The notes: generated by a model not told the origin, from the sequence alone. Positions 50,505 through 59,451 are shown, counted from the stretch's first letter. The stretch is 64,000 bases of DNA from Streptomyces sp. NBC_00525 (GCF_036346595.1 NZ_CP107835.1:1-64000); one strand, 5' to 3'. Numbers and translations: made by a program.

Positions 50505-52073
50505 TCAGCGCTTCTTGAGGACGCTGACGTCGTCCGGGCCGATCAGGTCCGGCACGGTCCAGCCGTCCAGGTCGTACTCGTCCATGGCGCTCTGCGCGAA
50601 CTCCTTGCAGCGGTCGAGCAGGCCGCTGCCGCGGGCGGCGAAGAGGTTGGTCTGCCGGGTCACGTCGTTGCTGCCGATGTAGTTGATCTCGTACAGCTCG
50701 TGGCGGGCCCCGAACTCGGTGCCGATGGAGTCCCACAGCATCTTCATGACCTTGACGCGCTCCTCGGCGTCGATGCCGCCGGTGCCGCGCACGTAGGTGT
50801 CGAGGTAGCCGCGGATCTCGGGGGTCTTGAAGTCGTCGGCGTGCGAGTTGAGGTAGATCAGCCCGCTGGCCACCACCTGCTCGATGATGTTCTTGATCTT
50901 CGGCATGGCCAGCTGGTTCATCACCCGGTACGCACCGGCGAACTGCGGGTCGGGCTGGATCATGCCGCCCTTCCACGGCACCGCGCTCTTGGCCATCGCG
51001 TCCGACAGCGCCCAGAAGGTGTTGCGCCAGGCGATGACCTCGCCGAGCTGCGACATGACGCCGTGGAACTGGCCGGCGCCGGTGACGTCGAGGGCGCGGG
51101 CCAGCATGCCGACCAGGAAGTCCATCTTGACGGCGAAGCGGGTGCAGCCGTGCAGGGAGGCGCGCTCCAGGTAGCCCGAGTGGATGTTGTACTTGTTCGC
51201 CTGCTCCAGGTCGTTGTAGATGAACGCGTTCTCCCAGGGGATGAACACGTCGTCGAGGACCAGGATGGCGTCGTTCTCGTCCAGGCGGCTGGACAGCGGG
51301 TAGTCGAAGGGGCTGCCGAGCACGGCGGCCCGGTACTCGTTGGAGGTGCGGCAGAGCAGTTTCACGCCGGGGGAGTTCGTCGGCATGATGAACACCGGCG
51401 AGAAGGACGGGTCCTGCACGGCGACCTGGCCGACGTGGCCGACGAAGGTGTAGTGGGTGAGGGCCGAGCCGGTGGCGACGACCTTGGCGCCGGTGACGTA
51501 GAAGCCCGCGTCGGTCTCCCGGGTGACCCGGATGAAGACGTCCTTGCCGGCGTCGGCGCCGAGGCCGCGGTCGACCGGGGGGTTCATGATCGCGTGGTTG
51601 ATGTACCAGGTCTTCTGCTGGGCCTTGCGGTACCAGTTGCGCGCGTTGTCCTCGAAGCCGCGGTAGAACTCGGCGTTGGCGCCCAGGGTGCCGAGGAAGC
51701 AGCCCTTGTAGTCGGGCGAGCGGCCCATCCAGCCCCAGGCGATCTTCTGCCACTCGGCGATCGCGTCGCGCGAGGCGACCTGCTCCTCGACGGTCTGCGG
51801 CGCCCGGTAGAAGCGGTGGGTGAATCCGCCGTCCTCGTTGGGCGCGGTGAGGATGTCCTTGCGCGCCGGGTCGTGCAGCGCGTCGTACATGCGGGCGATC
51901 ATGCGGGCCGCATTGCGGAACGCGGGGTGTTCGGCGACGTTCTCGACGCGCTCGCCGTAGATCCAGACCTCGCGCCCGTCGTTCAGGCTCTCCAGGTACT
52001 CGGCACCGGTGAAGGGGATGTTCTCACGACCGGCCCCGACGGGTGTCGACCGATTTGCATTTCCCGTGTTCAT
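50505..52073 (-). CDS. HpaB-family (4-hydroxyphenylacetate 3-hydroxylase type) monooxygenase, 522 aa
   Basis: ATG 52073 (MNTGNANRSTPVGAGREN) starts the first gene of the operon. Family features: FTGAEYLESLNDGREVWIYG, THAI-like INHAIMNPPVDR, ETDAGFYVTGAKVVATGSAL, LLCRTSNEYRAAVLGSPFDY, LVLDDVFIPWENAFIY and HGCTRFAVKMDFLVGMLA. It uses FADH2 from a separate reductase to ortho-hydroxylate a phenolic substrate. The reductase at 43938-44534 is a candidate partner although it is at the other end of the operon. Confidence 0.92.
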   Translation of the reverse strand: MNTGNANRSTPVGAGRENIPFTGAEYLESLNDGREVWIYGERVENVAEHPAFRNAARMIARMYDALHDPARKDILTAPNEDGGFTHRFYRAPQTVEEQVASRDAIAEWQKIAWGWMGRSPDYKGCFLGTLGANAEFYRGFEDNARNWYRKAQQKTWYINHAIMNPPVDRGLGADAGKDVFIRVTRETDAGFYVTGAKVVATGSALTHYTFVGHVGQVAVQDPSFSPVFIMPTNSPGVKLLCRTSNEYRAAVLGSPFDYPLSSRLDENDAILVLDDVFIPWENAFIYNDLEQANKYNIHSGYLERASLHGCTRFAVKMDFLVGMLARALDVTGAGQFHGVMSQLGEVIAWRNTFWALSDAMAKSAVPWKGGMIQPDPQFAGAYRVMNQLAMPKIKNIIEQVVASGLIYLNSHADDFKTPEIRGYLDTYVRGTGGIDAEERVKVMKMLWDSIGTEFGARHELYEINYIGSNDVTRQTNLFAARGSGLLDRCKEFAQSAMDEYDLDGWTVPDLIGPDDVSVLKKR

Positions 52074-52477
52074 AGAACGAAAACCCCATCTTCTCCGGAC
52101 GGAAATGGATGGCGCCGGATTCGCGTCGTGCGTGACCGACTTCCCGTGGCGGGAGTCGAGTTGCCGACCGGAATTCTCTGCGGCGTCGAATTGCCGGAAG
52201 GTTTCCACGGGGTGCGGGCACGGGCAATAGACCCCGGAAGCGGCCGGAGGGCGCGGACGGGTCGGCCGGCGCGCCCGGCTTCAGCCGGTGAACGACGGGC
52301 GAAGCGCCTCTGAACTGGGGTTTTTCATCCTGACCCGAGGGGCGTGGGCCACCCGGCGCACCCACGAATGTGACGCACACCACAGGGATTTCGTCTCGTG
52401 GCGCGAGATGTCCGCCGCTTTTCCCGGCGGGGTCCATACGCGGCGCAATGGAGGGGTGCCATAGTTTTGTGTATGGC
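52074..52477 (-). promoter_or_regulatory. Promoter region of the catabolic operon
   Basis: About 400 bases separate the LysR gene from the HpaB-type gene on the same strand, the only long gap in the module. TCTCG at 52394-52398 is inverted as CGAGA at 52404-52408 and is a candidate regulator site. The exact promoter is not clear. No gene is seen. Confidence 0.4.
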
Positions 52478-53383
52478 TCACGACCTGAGCGCGCGGCGGT
52501 GCTCGGCGACCACCCGGGTCGCCTCCAGCCAGTGCCGCATCAGCGGGGTGATCTCGGCGTCCCGGCGCCACAGCAGCGTGGCCTGCATGGGGGCGAGCCA
52601 GCGCGGGGGGTCGAGGAGGGTCACCGCGTCCGTCCGGCCGGCGATCCGCCGGGTCACGGGGGCGACGCCGAGCCCGGCGGCGACGAAGGCGACGGACGTC
52701 TGGGGTGTGGAGACCTCCAGCACCTCGAATGAGTCGTCGCCCGCGAGCGCCTTTCCGACGACTTCGGGCATGCCGGTGAACGCCGGAATGCGATAGGGGA
52801 GAATCCAGCGCCCCCATCCCTTTCCGTCGGGGTGGTCCTCGCGCGCGCGATACCGGGGGACGGCGAGCTTGATGTCGATTCCCAGGATGGGGTAGGAATC
52901 GCAGAGGTCCGTCACGAAACCGGCGAACTGGCCGGGGCCGAAGGGAATGCACCCCATGTCCAGCCGGCCGTCCTGAATTCCCTGCACGATGAGGTCGGGG
53001 GTGACGTCGGTGAGGCTGACCCGGGCGCCCGGGACCTGGTCGAGGAACTCGGCGAGCACGTCGGCGACGATCTCGTTGATGACCATGGGCTCCACGCCGA
53101 TGCGCAGGTCCCCGACCGCGCCCTCGCCCATCAGTTTCAGCGTCGCCATCGCCCGGTCCCGGTCGGCGACCAGGCGTTCGCCCTTGGACAGCAGGTAGAG
53201 GCCGGCCTGTGTGGGGTGGACGCCCTTCGCGGTGCGTTCGAGGAGGCGCACGCCGAGTTCGGCCTCCAGTTTCGCCACGGCGTGGCTCACGGGCGGTTGC
53301 GTCATGTTGAGGTTCTTGGCGGCCTGGGAGACCGAACCGGCCTCCACGACGGCTTTGAAGTACTCGATCTGACGAAAGTCCAC
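52478..53383 (-). CDS. LysR-type transcriptional regulator, 301 aa
   Basis: ATG 53383 starts MDFRQIEYFKAVVEAGSVSQ. The winged HTH is AAKNLNMTQPPVSHAVAKLE; the effector domain follows (GDLRIGVEPMVINEIVADVL, AGLGVAPVTRRIAG). It lies directly upstream of the catabolic operon in the same direction and is the obvious regulator. The inducer would be the pathway substrate or an intermediate. Confidence 0.92.
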   Translation of the reverse strand: MDFRQIEYFKAVVEAGSVSQAAKNLNMTQPPVSHAVAKLEAELGVRLLERTAKGVHPTQAGLYLLSKGERLVADRDRAMATLKLMGEGAVGDLRIGVEPMVINEIVADVLAEFLDQVPGARVSLTDVTPDLIVQGIQDGRLDMGCIPFGPGQFAGFVTDLCDSYPILGIDIKLAVPRYRAREDHPDGKGWGRWILPYRIPAFTGMPEVVGKALAGDDSFEVLEVSTPQTSVAFVAAGLGVAPVTRRIAGRTDAVTLLDPPRWLAPMQATLLWRRDAEITPLMRHWLEATRVVAEHRRALRS

Positions 53384-53476
53384 CCTCTTCGACCTTCCGC
53401 GGCCCCCGGCTCGTCCCGACAGCCAGAGATTACGGGACGGTCCTCCGCCCGCGGCCGTGCCCGGGCGCGCGGGGGT

Positions 53477-53710
53477 CCGGTCAGGGTGTGCCGGAGACGA
53501 GTCCGACCCGGTAGGCGAGGACGACGGCCTGGACGCGGTCGCGCAGCCCGAGTTTCGCCAGGATGCGCGACACGTAGGTCTTGACGGTCTCGGGCGTGAT
53601 GAACATCGCGGCGGCGATCTCCGCGTTCGACAGCCCCTCGGCGATCAGCTGGAGCACTTCCAGCTCGCGGGGGGTCAGCGCGTGCACGATGTCCTGCCGG
53701 GCCGGGCGGG
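53477..53710. repeat. 234-bp direct repeat, right copy (intact gene)
   Basis: This copy is the 3' third of the complete response-regulator gene. It is almost identical to 39007-39240, 14,470 bases away in the same orientation, so the catabolic module and the VOC and FolC-like genes lie between the two copies. Confidence 0.9.
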
Positions 53711-54182
53711 AGGTGTCGGCCGGCCGCAGATGCTGGGCGAAGTGGCCGATGAGGTGGCGGGTGACGGCGGGGGCGAGCAGGGCCTCGCCGCGTGCGACGG
53801 TGCGGATACCGTTGACCAGCTCCGCCGGAGGCGCGTCCTTGAGGAGGAAGCCGCTCGCTCCGGCGCGCAGCGCGTCGTAGACGTAGGCGTCGATGTTGAA
53901 CGTGGTCACGACCAGCACCTTCGGCGCGTTCTCGGTGTCGGGGCCGGCGAGTTGCCGGGTCGCCTGGATGCCGTCGAGCAGCGGCATCCGGATGTCCATC
54001 ACGACCACGTCGGGGCGCAGCCGGCGCGCGGCCGCGACCGCCTCGTGCCCGTTCTCGGCCTCTGCGACGACCTCCATGTCGGGCTGGGCGGAGAAGATGG
54101 TGACGTAGCCGGTCCGCACCAGCGCCTGGTCGTCGCAGACGAGTACACGGATCAAAGACGGCGTGTCGCTCAAGGGGTTCAC
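53481..54182 (-). CDS. NarL/LuxR-family response regulator, 233 aa
   Basis: GTG 54182 overlaps the kinase stop. Receiver domain: VLVCDDQALVRTGYV, phospho-acceptor Asp in VVVMDIRMPLLDG, VVTTFNIDAYVYDAL, GFLLKDAPPAEL. LuxR HTH: LTPRELEVLQLIAEGLSNAE and KTYVSRILAKLGLRDRVQAV. Together with the upstream kinase it forms a typical actinobacterial two-component system. The target is unknown; the CPBP gene upstream may be part of the unit. Confidence 0.94.
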   Translation of the reverse strand: MNPLSDTPSLIRVLVCDDQALVRTGYVTIFSAQPDMEVVAEAENGHEAVAAARRLRPDVVVMDIRMPLLDGIQATRQLAGPDTENAPKVLVVTTFNIDAYVYDALRAGASGFLLKDAPPAELVNGIRTVARGEALLAPAVTRHLIGHFAQHLRPADTSRPARQDIVHALTPRELEVLQLIAEGLSNAEIAAAMFITPETVKTYVSRILAKLGLRDRVQAVVLAYRVGLVSGTP

Positions 54183-55408
54183 TCCTGGACAGGCTTGGAC
54201 GGAATCGTGGCACGGACCTCGAACCCGCCTCCGGGCCGCGGTCCCGACGTCAGTTCACCATCGAGCATCCGCACACGTGCGCGCAGCCCGGCCAGTCCCC
54301 GGCCGCCTCCGGCATCCGGCTTCCGCGCGGCCGGTGCGGCAGCGGGCCCGTCGGTGGTCACCACGATCTCGATGTGCTCGTCGCCGTACCCGATGAGGAC
54401 CCGTGTCGGCTTCCCGGCCGCGTACTTCATGGCGTTGGTGAGCGCCTCCTGCGCGACCCGGTAGGCGGCCAGTTCCACGTCCACGCCCTGGGGCCGCCGC
54501 TCGCCGCGCTCGCTGAACTCGACCGGCTGGCCCGATCTGCGGGCCTGCTCGACGAGGTCCCCCACCTGGCCGAGGGCGGGGGCCCGGTCCGCGCCCGCCG
54601 GCTCTGCGGACGCCGCCTCGCCGGTCGCCTCCAGGACGCCGAGCAGGTACCTCAGTTCCTTCAGCGCCCTGCGGCCGGTGTCGCTCACCGCGGTCAGCCC
54701 TTCGGCGGCGCGTTCCGGCGCGGACGTGAGCAGGTACTGCGCCGCGTCGGCCTGGACCACCATGGCCGTGACGTGGTGGGTGACCACGTCGTGCAGCTCG
54801 CGGGCGATGCGCGCCCGCTCGGCGGCCGTGGCCACCTCGGCGGCGAGCTGCCGGCGCCTGGTCTCTTCCGTGCGCCGCGTACGCACCATGCTCCCCACGA
54901 GCCACGCGGCTGCCAGGGCCAGCGAGAAGGCGAGGTAGTCCGGGATGCCGTTCGGTGAGCCGGCGTGGTGCAGGACGACGGCCAGCACCGCGTAGCCGGC
55001 TCCCGCCGCGACGACCAGGCCGGTGCGGTGCCGGACCTGGTGGGCGCCGGCGGAGTACAGGGCCAGGTACAGCCCGACGCTCGCGAACGTGGTGGCGAAG
55101 CCCAGCGCCTGGTGCACCGCGAACGCCGCCGCGACGACGGCCAGGCAGGTCGCGGGCCACCTGCGGCGGACCGTCAGTGGCACGGTCTGGGCGAGCGCCA
55201 GCCCGCCGCCGAGGACGCTCGGCGCCCGCTCGGGCAGGTCGCCGATCTGCGCGCCGACCTCGGAGAGGGGCGGTACGAAGGCCAGCAGGGTCAGCGTCAG
55301 GGCGAGGGCGCCGTCCTTGACGAGGGCGTCCCGCTCCCGCCACCGGCCGAGCAACGCCCGGAGCAGCGGGACGCCTCCGCCGCCGCGGAGTTTCTGAAGG
55401 GGCATCAC
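54179..55408 (-). CDS. NarL-type sensor histidine kinase, 409 aa
   Basis: The start is GTG 55408 or ATG 55405, with GGAGGA upstream. Residues 30-180 hold about five membrane segments. HisKA_3 dimerisation: RARIARELHDVVTHHVTAMV, with His as the phospho-acceptor. The HATPase domain has AYRVAQEALTNAMKYAAGKP (N-box) and GGGRGLAGLRARVRMLDGEL. It is 28 bases downstream of the CPBP gene. The stimulus is unknown. Confidence 0.92.
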   Translation of the reverse strand: MMPLQKLRGGGGVPLLRALLGRWRERDALVKDGALALTLTLLAFVPPLSEVGAQIGDLPERAPSVLGGGLALAQTVPLTVRRRWPATCLAVVAAAFAVHQALGFATTFASVGLYLALYSAGAHQVRHRTGLVVAAGAGYAVLAVVLHHAGSPNGIPDYLAFSLALAAAWLVGSMVRTRRTEETRRRQLAAEVATAAERARIARELHDVVTHHVTAMVVQADAAQYLLTSAPERAAEGLTAVSDTGRRALKELRYLLGVLEATGEAASAEPAGADRAPALGQVGDLVEQARRSGQPVEFSERGERRPQGVDVELAAYRVAQEALTNAMKYAAGKPTRVLIGYGDEHIEIVVTTDGPAAAPAARKPDAGGGRGLAGLRARVRMLDGELTSGPRPGGGFEVRATIPSKPVQE

Positions 55409-55436
55409 TGCGGATTCCTCCGGTGGTCGGCCCGGC

Positions 55437-56318
55437 TCAGCGGCCCGCGCGTGGACGCGGTTCGATGTCGCCGTTGCGGTGGGCGCGAACGAGCATGGTG
55501 GCGGCGATGGCCACGCCCATGAGGACGGGAATGATCGACGCCTCCAGGCCGAAGCCGCCGCCGGTCAGCAGGGCGGAGCCGTGGACGTCCACGTCGAACA
55601 GGCCCTCGGGGGCGTGCCCGGAGACGGGGATGCCGAGCAGCTGCTCCGTGGTGTTCCAGGCGAAGTGCAGCCCCACGACGAACCAGATGCTACGTCGCCA
55701 CAGGAACGCGGCTCCGAGCAGGGCGCCCGCCTCCAGGGCGATCGCCAGTCCGCTCCAGGCGTTCGCGCCCTCGGCGCTCAGGTGGGCGACGCCGAAGAAC
55801 ACCGAGGTGATCACGATGGCGGCCCGGCTGCCCCACAGCTGTTCGAGGGCTTGCAGGGCGAGGCCGCGGAACAGCAGCTCCTCGGTGACCGCGGCGCCGA
55901 TCTGGAGCGCGATGGTCGTCCACACGACCGACATGACACCGTCGCCCGCCCAGTTGAACGAATAGCCGCCGAACGCCGTGATCAGCAGGGCGGAGACGAG
56001 GATGAAGCCCAGCCCGATCGCACCGCCGAGCAGCACCTCCCGGCCGGCCCCGGACCGGGCGATCTCCGGCGTCGCGCGTCGGGCCACCCGGCGCATGACG
56101 TAGCAGTAGACGGCCACCGCGGCGGCCGCGCCCAGCACCGGTACGGGGCCGGGCCCGGTGGCCGTCAGCCCCGAGACCACTCCGACGCCGGCCATTCCCG
56201 TCAGCATCCAGCCCAGCGGGGAGCGCGCGATCCGGCCGAGACGGCCGCCGCCGGCTCCTTCCCGGTCCCCGTCCGGGCCGGAATCCGCGCGGTGTCGTAG
56301 GGCGGACTTCATGCCCAT
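55437..56318 (-). CDS. CPBP-family intramembrane protein, 293 aa
   Basis: ATG 56318 follows GGGAGG. Seven or eight membrane segments are present, with the CPBP (CAAX protease-like) motifs AAVTEELLFRGLALQALEQ (Glu-Glu and Arg) and ITSVFFGVAHLSAEG (His), then FVVGLHFAWNTTEQLLG. It could be an intramembrane protease or a non-proteolytic relative. Being just upstream of the two-component genes in the same direction, it might modify signalling or respond to it. Confidence 0.85.
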   Translation of the reverse strand: MGMKSALRHRADSGPDGDREGAGGGRLGRIARSPLGWMLTGMAGVGVVSGLTATGPGPVPVLGAAAAVAVYCYVMRRVARRATPEIARSGAGREVLLGGAIGLGFILVSALLITAFGGYSFNWAGDGVMSVVWTTIALQIGAAVTEELLFRGLALQALEQLWGSRAAIVITSVFFGVAHLSAEGANAWSGLAIALEAGALLGAAFLWRRSIWFVVGLHFAWNTTEQLLGIPVSGHAPEGLFDVDVHGSALLTGGGFGLEASIIPVLMGVAIAATMLVRAHRNGDIEPRPRAGR

Positions 56319-56498
56319 GGTGGCCTCCCGTGTAGTGGGTCACCCCTGCGGCGACCCGGGAACCACGCTAGGAATCGGCGGACGTTCGCGAATCACCCGC
56401 GCATGGACAGTCCGGGTAGCTCTCACGGGGGATGCGCCGGACGTACGGGGCGGCGCTCGGCCGCTACGACCCGATCGGTTCCGGCCGGCGCACGGATG

Positions 56499-56897
56499 TC
56501 ACCGGCACGTAGCGGACGCGGTCCGTTCGGCTCCGGGCAGCAGGGAGGCGCGGTGGGCCCGCGCCACGGCGGCCATCTCGTCGAGCGTGGAGCGGGCGCG
56601 CAGCAGTTCCTCGATCTGCGCGGTGATCCGCTCGCGCTCGTGGGCCAGCCGTTCGAGCGCGGCGTCGGAGTTGTGCACGCTCGGCGCGTCGGCGCAGGGC
56701 AGGAGTCCGGCGATGGTGCGGCTGGAGAGGTTCGCCGCGTACAGCCCCTGGATGAAGTGGACGCGGTCCACGTCGTGCTCGGTGTACCGGCGCTGCCCGC
56801 CCGGTGTACGGGTGCTGGTGAGCAGTCCCTGCTGCTCGTAGTAGCGCAGCGACCGCACGCTCACTCCGGCGAGGTCCGCCAGCTCCCCGATCCGCAT
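56499..56897 (-). CDS. MerR-family transcriptional regulator, 132 aa
   Basis: ATG 56897 starts MRIGELADLAGVSVRSLRYY. The MerR HTH and wing are clear (EQQGLLTSTRTPGGQRRY), followed by the antiparallel coiled helix (ALERLAHERERITAQIEELL). The C-terminal tail is short, so metal or drug recognition is unclear; one Cys lies in LLPCADAP. It is divergent from the Old Yellow Enzyme gene, whose promoter has MerR-type geometry. Confidence 0.9.
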   Translation of the reverse strand: MRIGELADLAGVSVRSLRYYEQQGLLTSTRTPGGQRRYTEHDVDRVHFIQGLYAANLSSRTIAGLLPCADAPSVHNSDAALERLAHERERITAQIEELLRARSTLDEMAAVARAHRASLLPGAERTASATCR

Positions 56898-56971
56898 GGA
56901 CGACTCCGTTCCCGCGCCGCGCCGCCGCACCCCCTGTGACGCACCTCACGGGAGTCTGCGGCGCTCTCCGC

Positions 56972-57002
56972 TTGATTCTGACATTGGCGTCAGGTTTTAG
57001 CG
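56972..57002 (+). promoter_or_regulatory. MerR-type promoter/operator of the OYE gene
   Basis: TTGATT at 56972-56977 is followed by the dyad CTGAC (56978-56982) and GTCAG (56989-56993), and then an AT-rich -10 candidate near 56997-57002, giving a long spacer of about 19 bases. A dyad inside an over-long spacer is the normal arrangement for MerR activators. Confidence 0.6.
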
Positions 57003-57037
57003 TACATGTGTGCCCCGGCGACCGGGGCGCACATGTA
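57003..57037 (+). promoter_or_regulatory. 16-bp leader hairpin upstream of the OYE start
   Basis: Arms 57003-57018 and 57022-57037 pair over 16 bp with one G-U pair and a CGA loop. The stem ends three bases before the GAGGAG ribosome binding site of the next gene. In the transcript it could stabilise the 5' end or control translation. Confidence 0.7.
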
Positions 57038-57053
57038 GGTGAGGAGAACCAAC

Positions 57054-58127
57054 ATGCCGTCCCTGTTCAGCAGTTATCGCCTCGGCGGCCTCTCGCTGCC
57101 CAACCGGACCGTCATGGCCCCCATGAGCCGCGTCCGGGCCGCCGCCGGCGGTCTGGCGACGCCCTCGATGGCCACCTATTACGCGCAGCGCGCCACGGCC
57201 GGCCTCATCGTCACCGAGGGCGTCCAGCCCAGCCTCGTCGGCCAGTCCAATCCGGGCACGCCCGGTCTGCACACCGACGAACAGACGGACTCCTGGCGGC
57301 AGGTGACCGCGGCCGTCCACGCCAACGGCGGACGCGTCTTCGCCCAGATCATGCACGGCGGCCGGGTCTCGCACCCGGAGACCACGGGCTTCCGGCCGGT
57401 CGGCCCCTCGGCCGTGGCCGGCGCGGGCAGCGTCTTCACACCGAGCGGCCCCCAGCCGATGCCGGTACCGCGCGCCCTGGCCACGGACGAGGTCGCCGAA
57501 CACGTCCACTCCTACGCGCACGCCGCGCGCCGGGCCGTCGACGCGGGCTTCGACGGCGTCGAACTGCACGGCGCCAACGGCTATCTGATCTCCCAGTTCC
57601 TCTCCTCCAACGCCAACCTGCGCGACGACCGCTACGGCGGCTCGATCGCCAACCGCATACGCTTCGCCGTCGAGGCGGCCGCCGCCACCGTCGAGGCCGT
57701 GGGCGCCGCCCGTACCGGAATCCGCCTGTCGCCCGGAGGCGGCATCTGGGACGCGGTCGAGGACGACGCCGTCGAGCTGAACACCGCCCTGCTGACCGAA
57801 CTGGCCCGCCTGGACCTCGCCTACGTACACCTGGAGGGCACCGCCGGCGAGGACACCCTCCTGCGGCTGCGGGACGTCTGGCCCGGCACCCTGATCGTCA
57901 GCCCCACCATGCCCGGCGGGGCCAAGCAGACCGGCAGGTCCGAGGCGGACCACTGGCTGGGGCTCGGCGCCGATCTGATCGCCTTCGGCCGCGCCTTCCT
58001 CGCCAACCCCGACCTCGTCGAACGCCTGCGCACCGGCCTGCCCGTCGCGCCCGCCGACGAGAACACCTTCTACCAGGGCGGCGACGACGGATACCTCACC
58101 TACCCGTCGTACCAGCACACCGCCTGA
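57054..58127 (+). CDS. Old Yellow Enzyme-family NADH:flavin oxidoreductase, 357 aa
   Basis: ATG 57054 follows GAGGAG. OYE motifs: LPNRTVMAPMSRVRA, the Tyr-containing MATYYAQRATAGLIVTEG, IMHGGRVSHPE, GFDGVELHGANGYLISQFL, NLRDDRYGGSIANRIRF and FGRAFLANPDLVERL. It reduces activated C=C bonds or nitro groups with FMN and NAD(P)H. MerR control and a TetX-like oxygenase next door suggest a xenobiotic or oxidative-stress response. Confidence 0.93.
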   Translation: MPSLFSSYRLGGLSLPNRTVMAPMSRVRAAAGGLATPSMATYYAQRATAGLIVTEGVQPSLVGQSNPGTPGLHTDEQTDSWRQVTAAVHANGGRVFAQIMHGGRVSHPETTGFRPVGPSAVAGAGSVFTPSGPQPMPVPRALATDEVAEHVHSYAHAARRAVDAGFDGVELHGANGYLISQFLSSNANLRDDRYGGSIANRIRFAVEAAAATVEAVGAARTGIRLSPGGGIWDAVEDDAVELNTALLTELARLDLAYVHLEGTAGEDTLLRLRDVWPGTLIVSPTMPGGAKQTGRSEADHWLGLGADLIAFGRAFLANPDLVERLRTGLPVAPADENTFYQGGDDGYLTYPSYQHTA

Positions 58128-58146
58128 CCGGGGCCGCCGTGCGGTT

Positions 58147-59325
58147 TCAGGCTCCCGCCGCCGCCCTGCGCTCGTCGAGGCTCCGCTGCAGGGCGCGGGC
58201 CTCGTCGCGGCCGTCCGGCTCCTCGTCCGCTTCCAGGAGGAATGCGGCGCCGCCCACCAGCGCTTCGGCCAGGTCCGTGGAGCGGGGCAGCATGGTCTTC
58301 TCGTAGGCGCGGACGGCCTCGCCGACGGTGGAGTGGGTGGCCAGGGCGAGGGCGAGGTCGTGGGCGTCGAGCATGGCCAGGTTGACTCCCACACCGAGCG
58401 GCGGCATGAGGTGTGCGGCGTCACCGAGCAGGGTCACCGTGGGTACGTGGTCCCAGGTGTGCGGCGCCGGGAGGACGAACAGCGGCCGGTCGGCGTAGGG
58501 GCCGTCGTTGGCACTGATCATGTACCGCATGCCGGACGCCCATCCGGCGAACTCGTCCAGCAGATGGGCGCGGATGCCGGTGGTGTCCCCGGCGGTCAGA
58601 CCGGCCGCGGTGATCCAGTCGGCCGGGGCGCGGCGGATGATGTAGACCCGGATGTGCCCACCGCTGTTGCGCTGGGCGAACAGCGCGCGCTCGCCGTCCG
58701 CCGCGGCGGCGCTGCCGTCACCGACCAGCTCCGACAGGGCGGGGTGGCGGTTTTCGACGTCGTCGAACCACGCCTCGGTGAAGGTGATCCCGGAGTGGTA
58801 CGGGACAGCTGCCGAGACGGCCGCGCGGACCCGGGAGAACGCGCCGTCGGCTCCGATGACCAGATCGGTCTCGACGCTCGTCCCGTCGGTGAAGCGCAGC
58901 GTCCGCGGCCCTTCGGCGGGGCCGTCGACCGAGGCGAGGGCGCGGCCCCACCGCGCCGTGCCCGGCGCGAGGGAGCCGAGCAGCAGATCACGCAGTTGGC
59001 CCCGGTCGATTTCCGGCTCGGAGGGGTCGCCCTCGTCGGGCATCCGGTCCATCAGCACCCGGCCGGCGGCGTCCAGTCGGCGCATCCGCTGCCCTTCCGG
59101 GCGTGCCAGCTCCCGGAAACGCTCGATCAGCCCCGCCTCGCGCAGGGCGAGTTGGCCGTCCTCGGTGTGCAGGTCGAGGCTGCCGCCCTGATCACGGGTG
59201 CGGGCGTCCCGGTCGCGGTCGTAGACGGTGACCGCGATGCCGTGCTTCTGCAGGATGCGGGCGCAGGTCAGCCCGCCGGGGCCCGCTCCGATGATCGAGA
59301 TTCGGGGGGCAGGTCGGACGTTCAT
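58147..59325 (-). CDS. TetX-like FAD-dependent monooxygenase, 392 aa
   Basis: ATG 59325 starts MNVRPAPRISIIGAGPGGLT, an N-terminal FAD GxGxxG motif. It also has TEDGQLALREAGL with QGGSLDLH, DLVIGADGAFSRVR (DG motif) and VTLLGDAAHLMPPLGVGVN. These match group A hydroxylases and the tetracycline-inactivating TetX branch in particular. It is divergent from a TetR gene, with a shared operator, and convergent with the OYE gene. Confidence 0.88.
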   Translation of the reverse strand: MNVRPAPRISIIGAGPGGLTCARILQKHGIAVTVYDRDRDARTRDQGGSLDLHTEDGQLALREAGLIERFRELARPEGQRMRRLDAAGRVLMDRMPDEGDPSEPEIDRGQLRDLLLGSLAPGTARWGRALASVDGPAEGPRTLRFTDGTSVETDLVIGADGAFSRVRAAVSAAVPYHSGITFTEAWFDDVENRHPALSELVGDGSAAAADGERALFAQRNSGGHIRVYIIRRAPADWITAAGLTAGDTTGIRAHLLDEFAGWASGMRYMISANDGPYADRPLFVLPAPHTWDHVPTVTLLGDAAHLMPPLGVGVNLAMLDAHDLALALATHSTVGEAVRAYEKTMLPRSTDLAEALVGGAAFLLEADEEPDGRDEARALQRSLDERRAAAGA

Positions 59326-59434
59326 GGTCGTGCTCCGTTCATGAGTGGGGGTCTTCCGCAGCGGGCTTCGATGGCGATCGGGCGGCGCGCGGCGCCCCGC
59401 GCCCACCCCCCAAGAAAAACACAACGACTCACTT

Positions 59435-59451
59435 AGTGCAACGGATGCACT
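59435..59451. promoter_or_regulatory. Dyad AGTGCA-N5-TGCACT between TetR and monooxygenase genes
   Basis: A perfect 6-bp inverted repeat with a five-base centre lies in the AT-richer divergent intergenic region (59326-59487). Position and size fit the operator of the TetR protein encoded to the right, controlling both genes. Confidence 0.6.
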
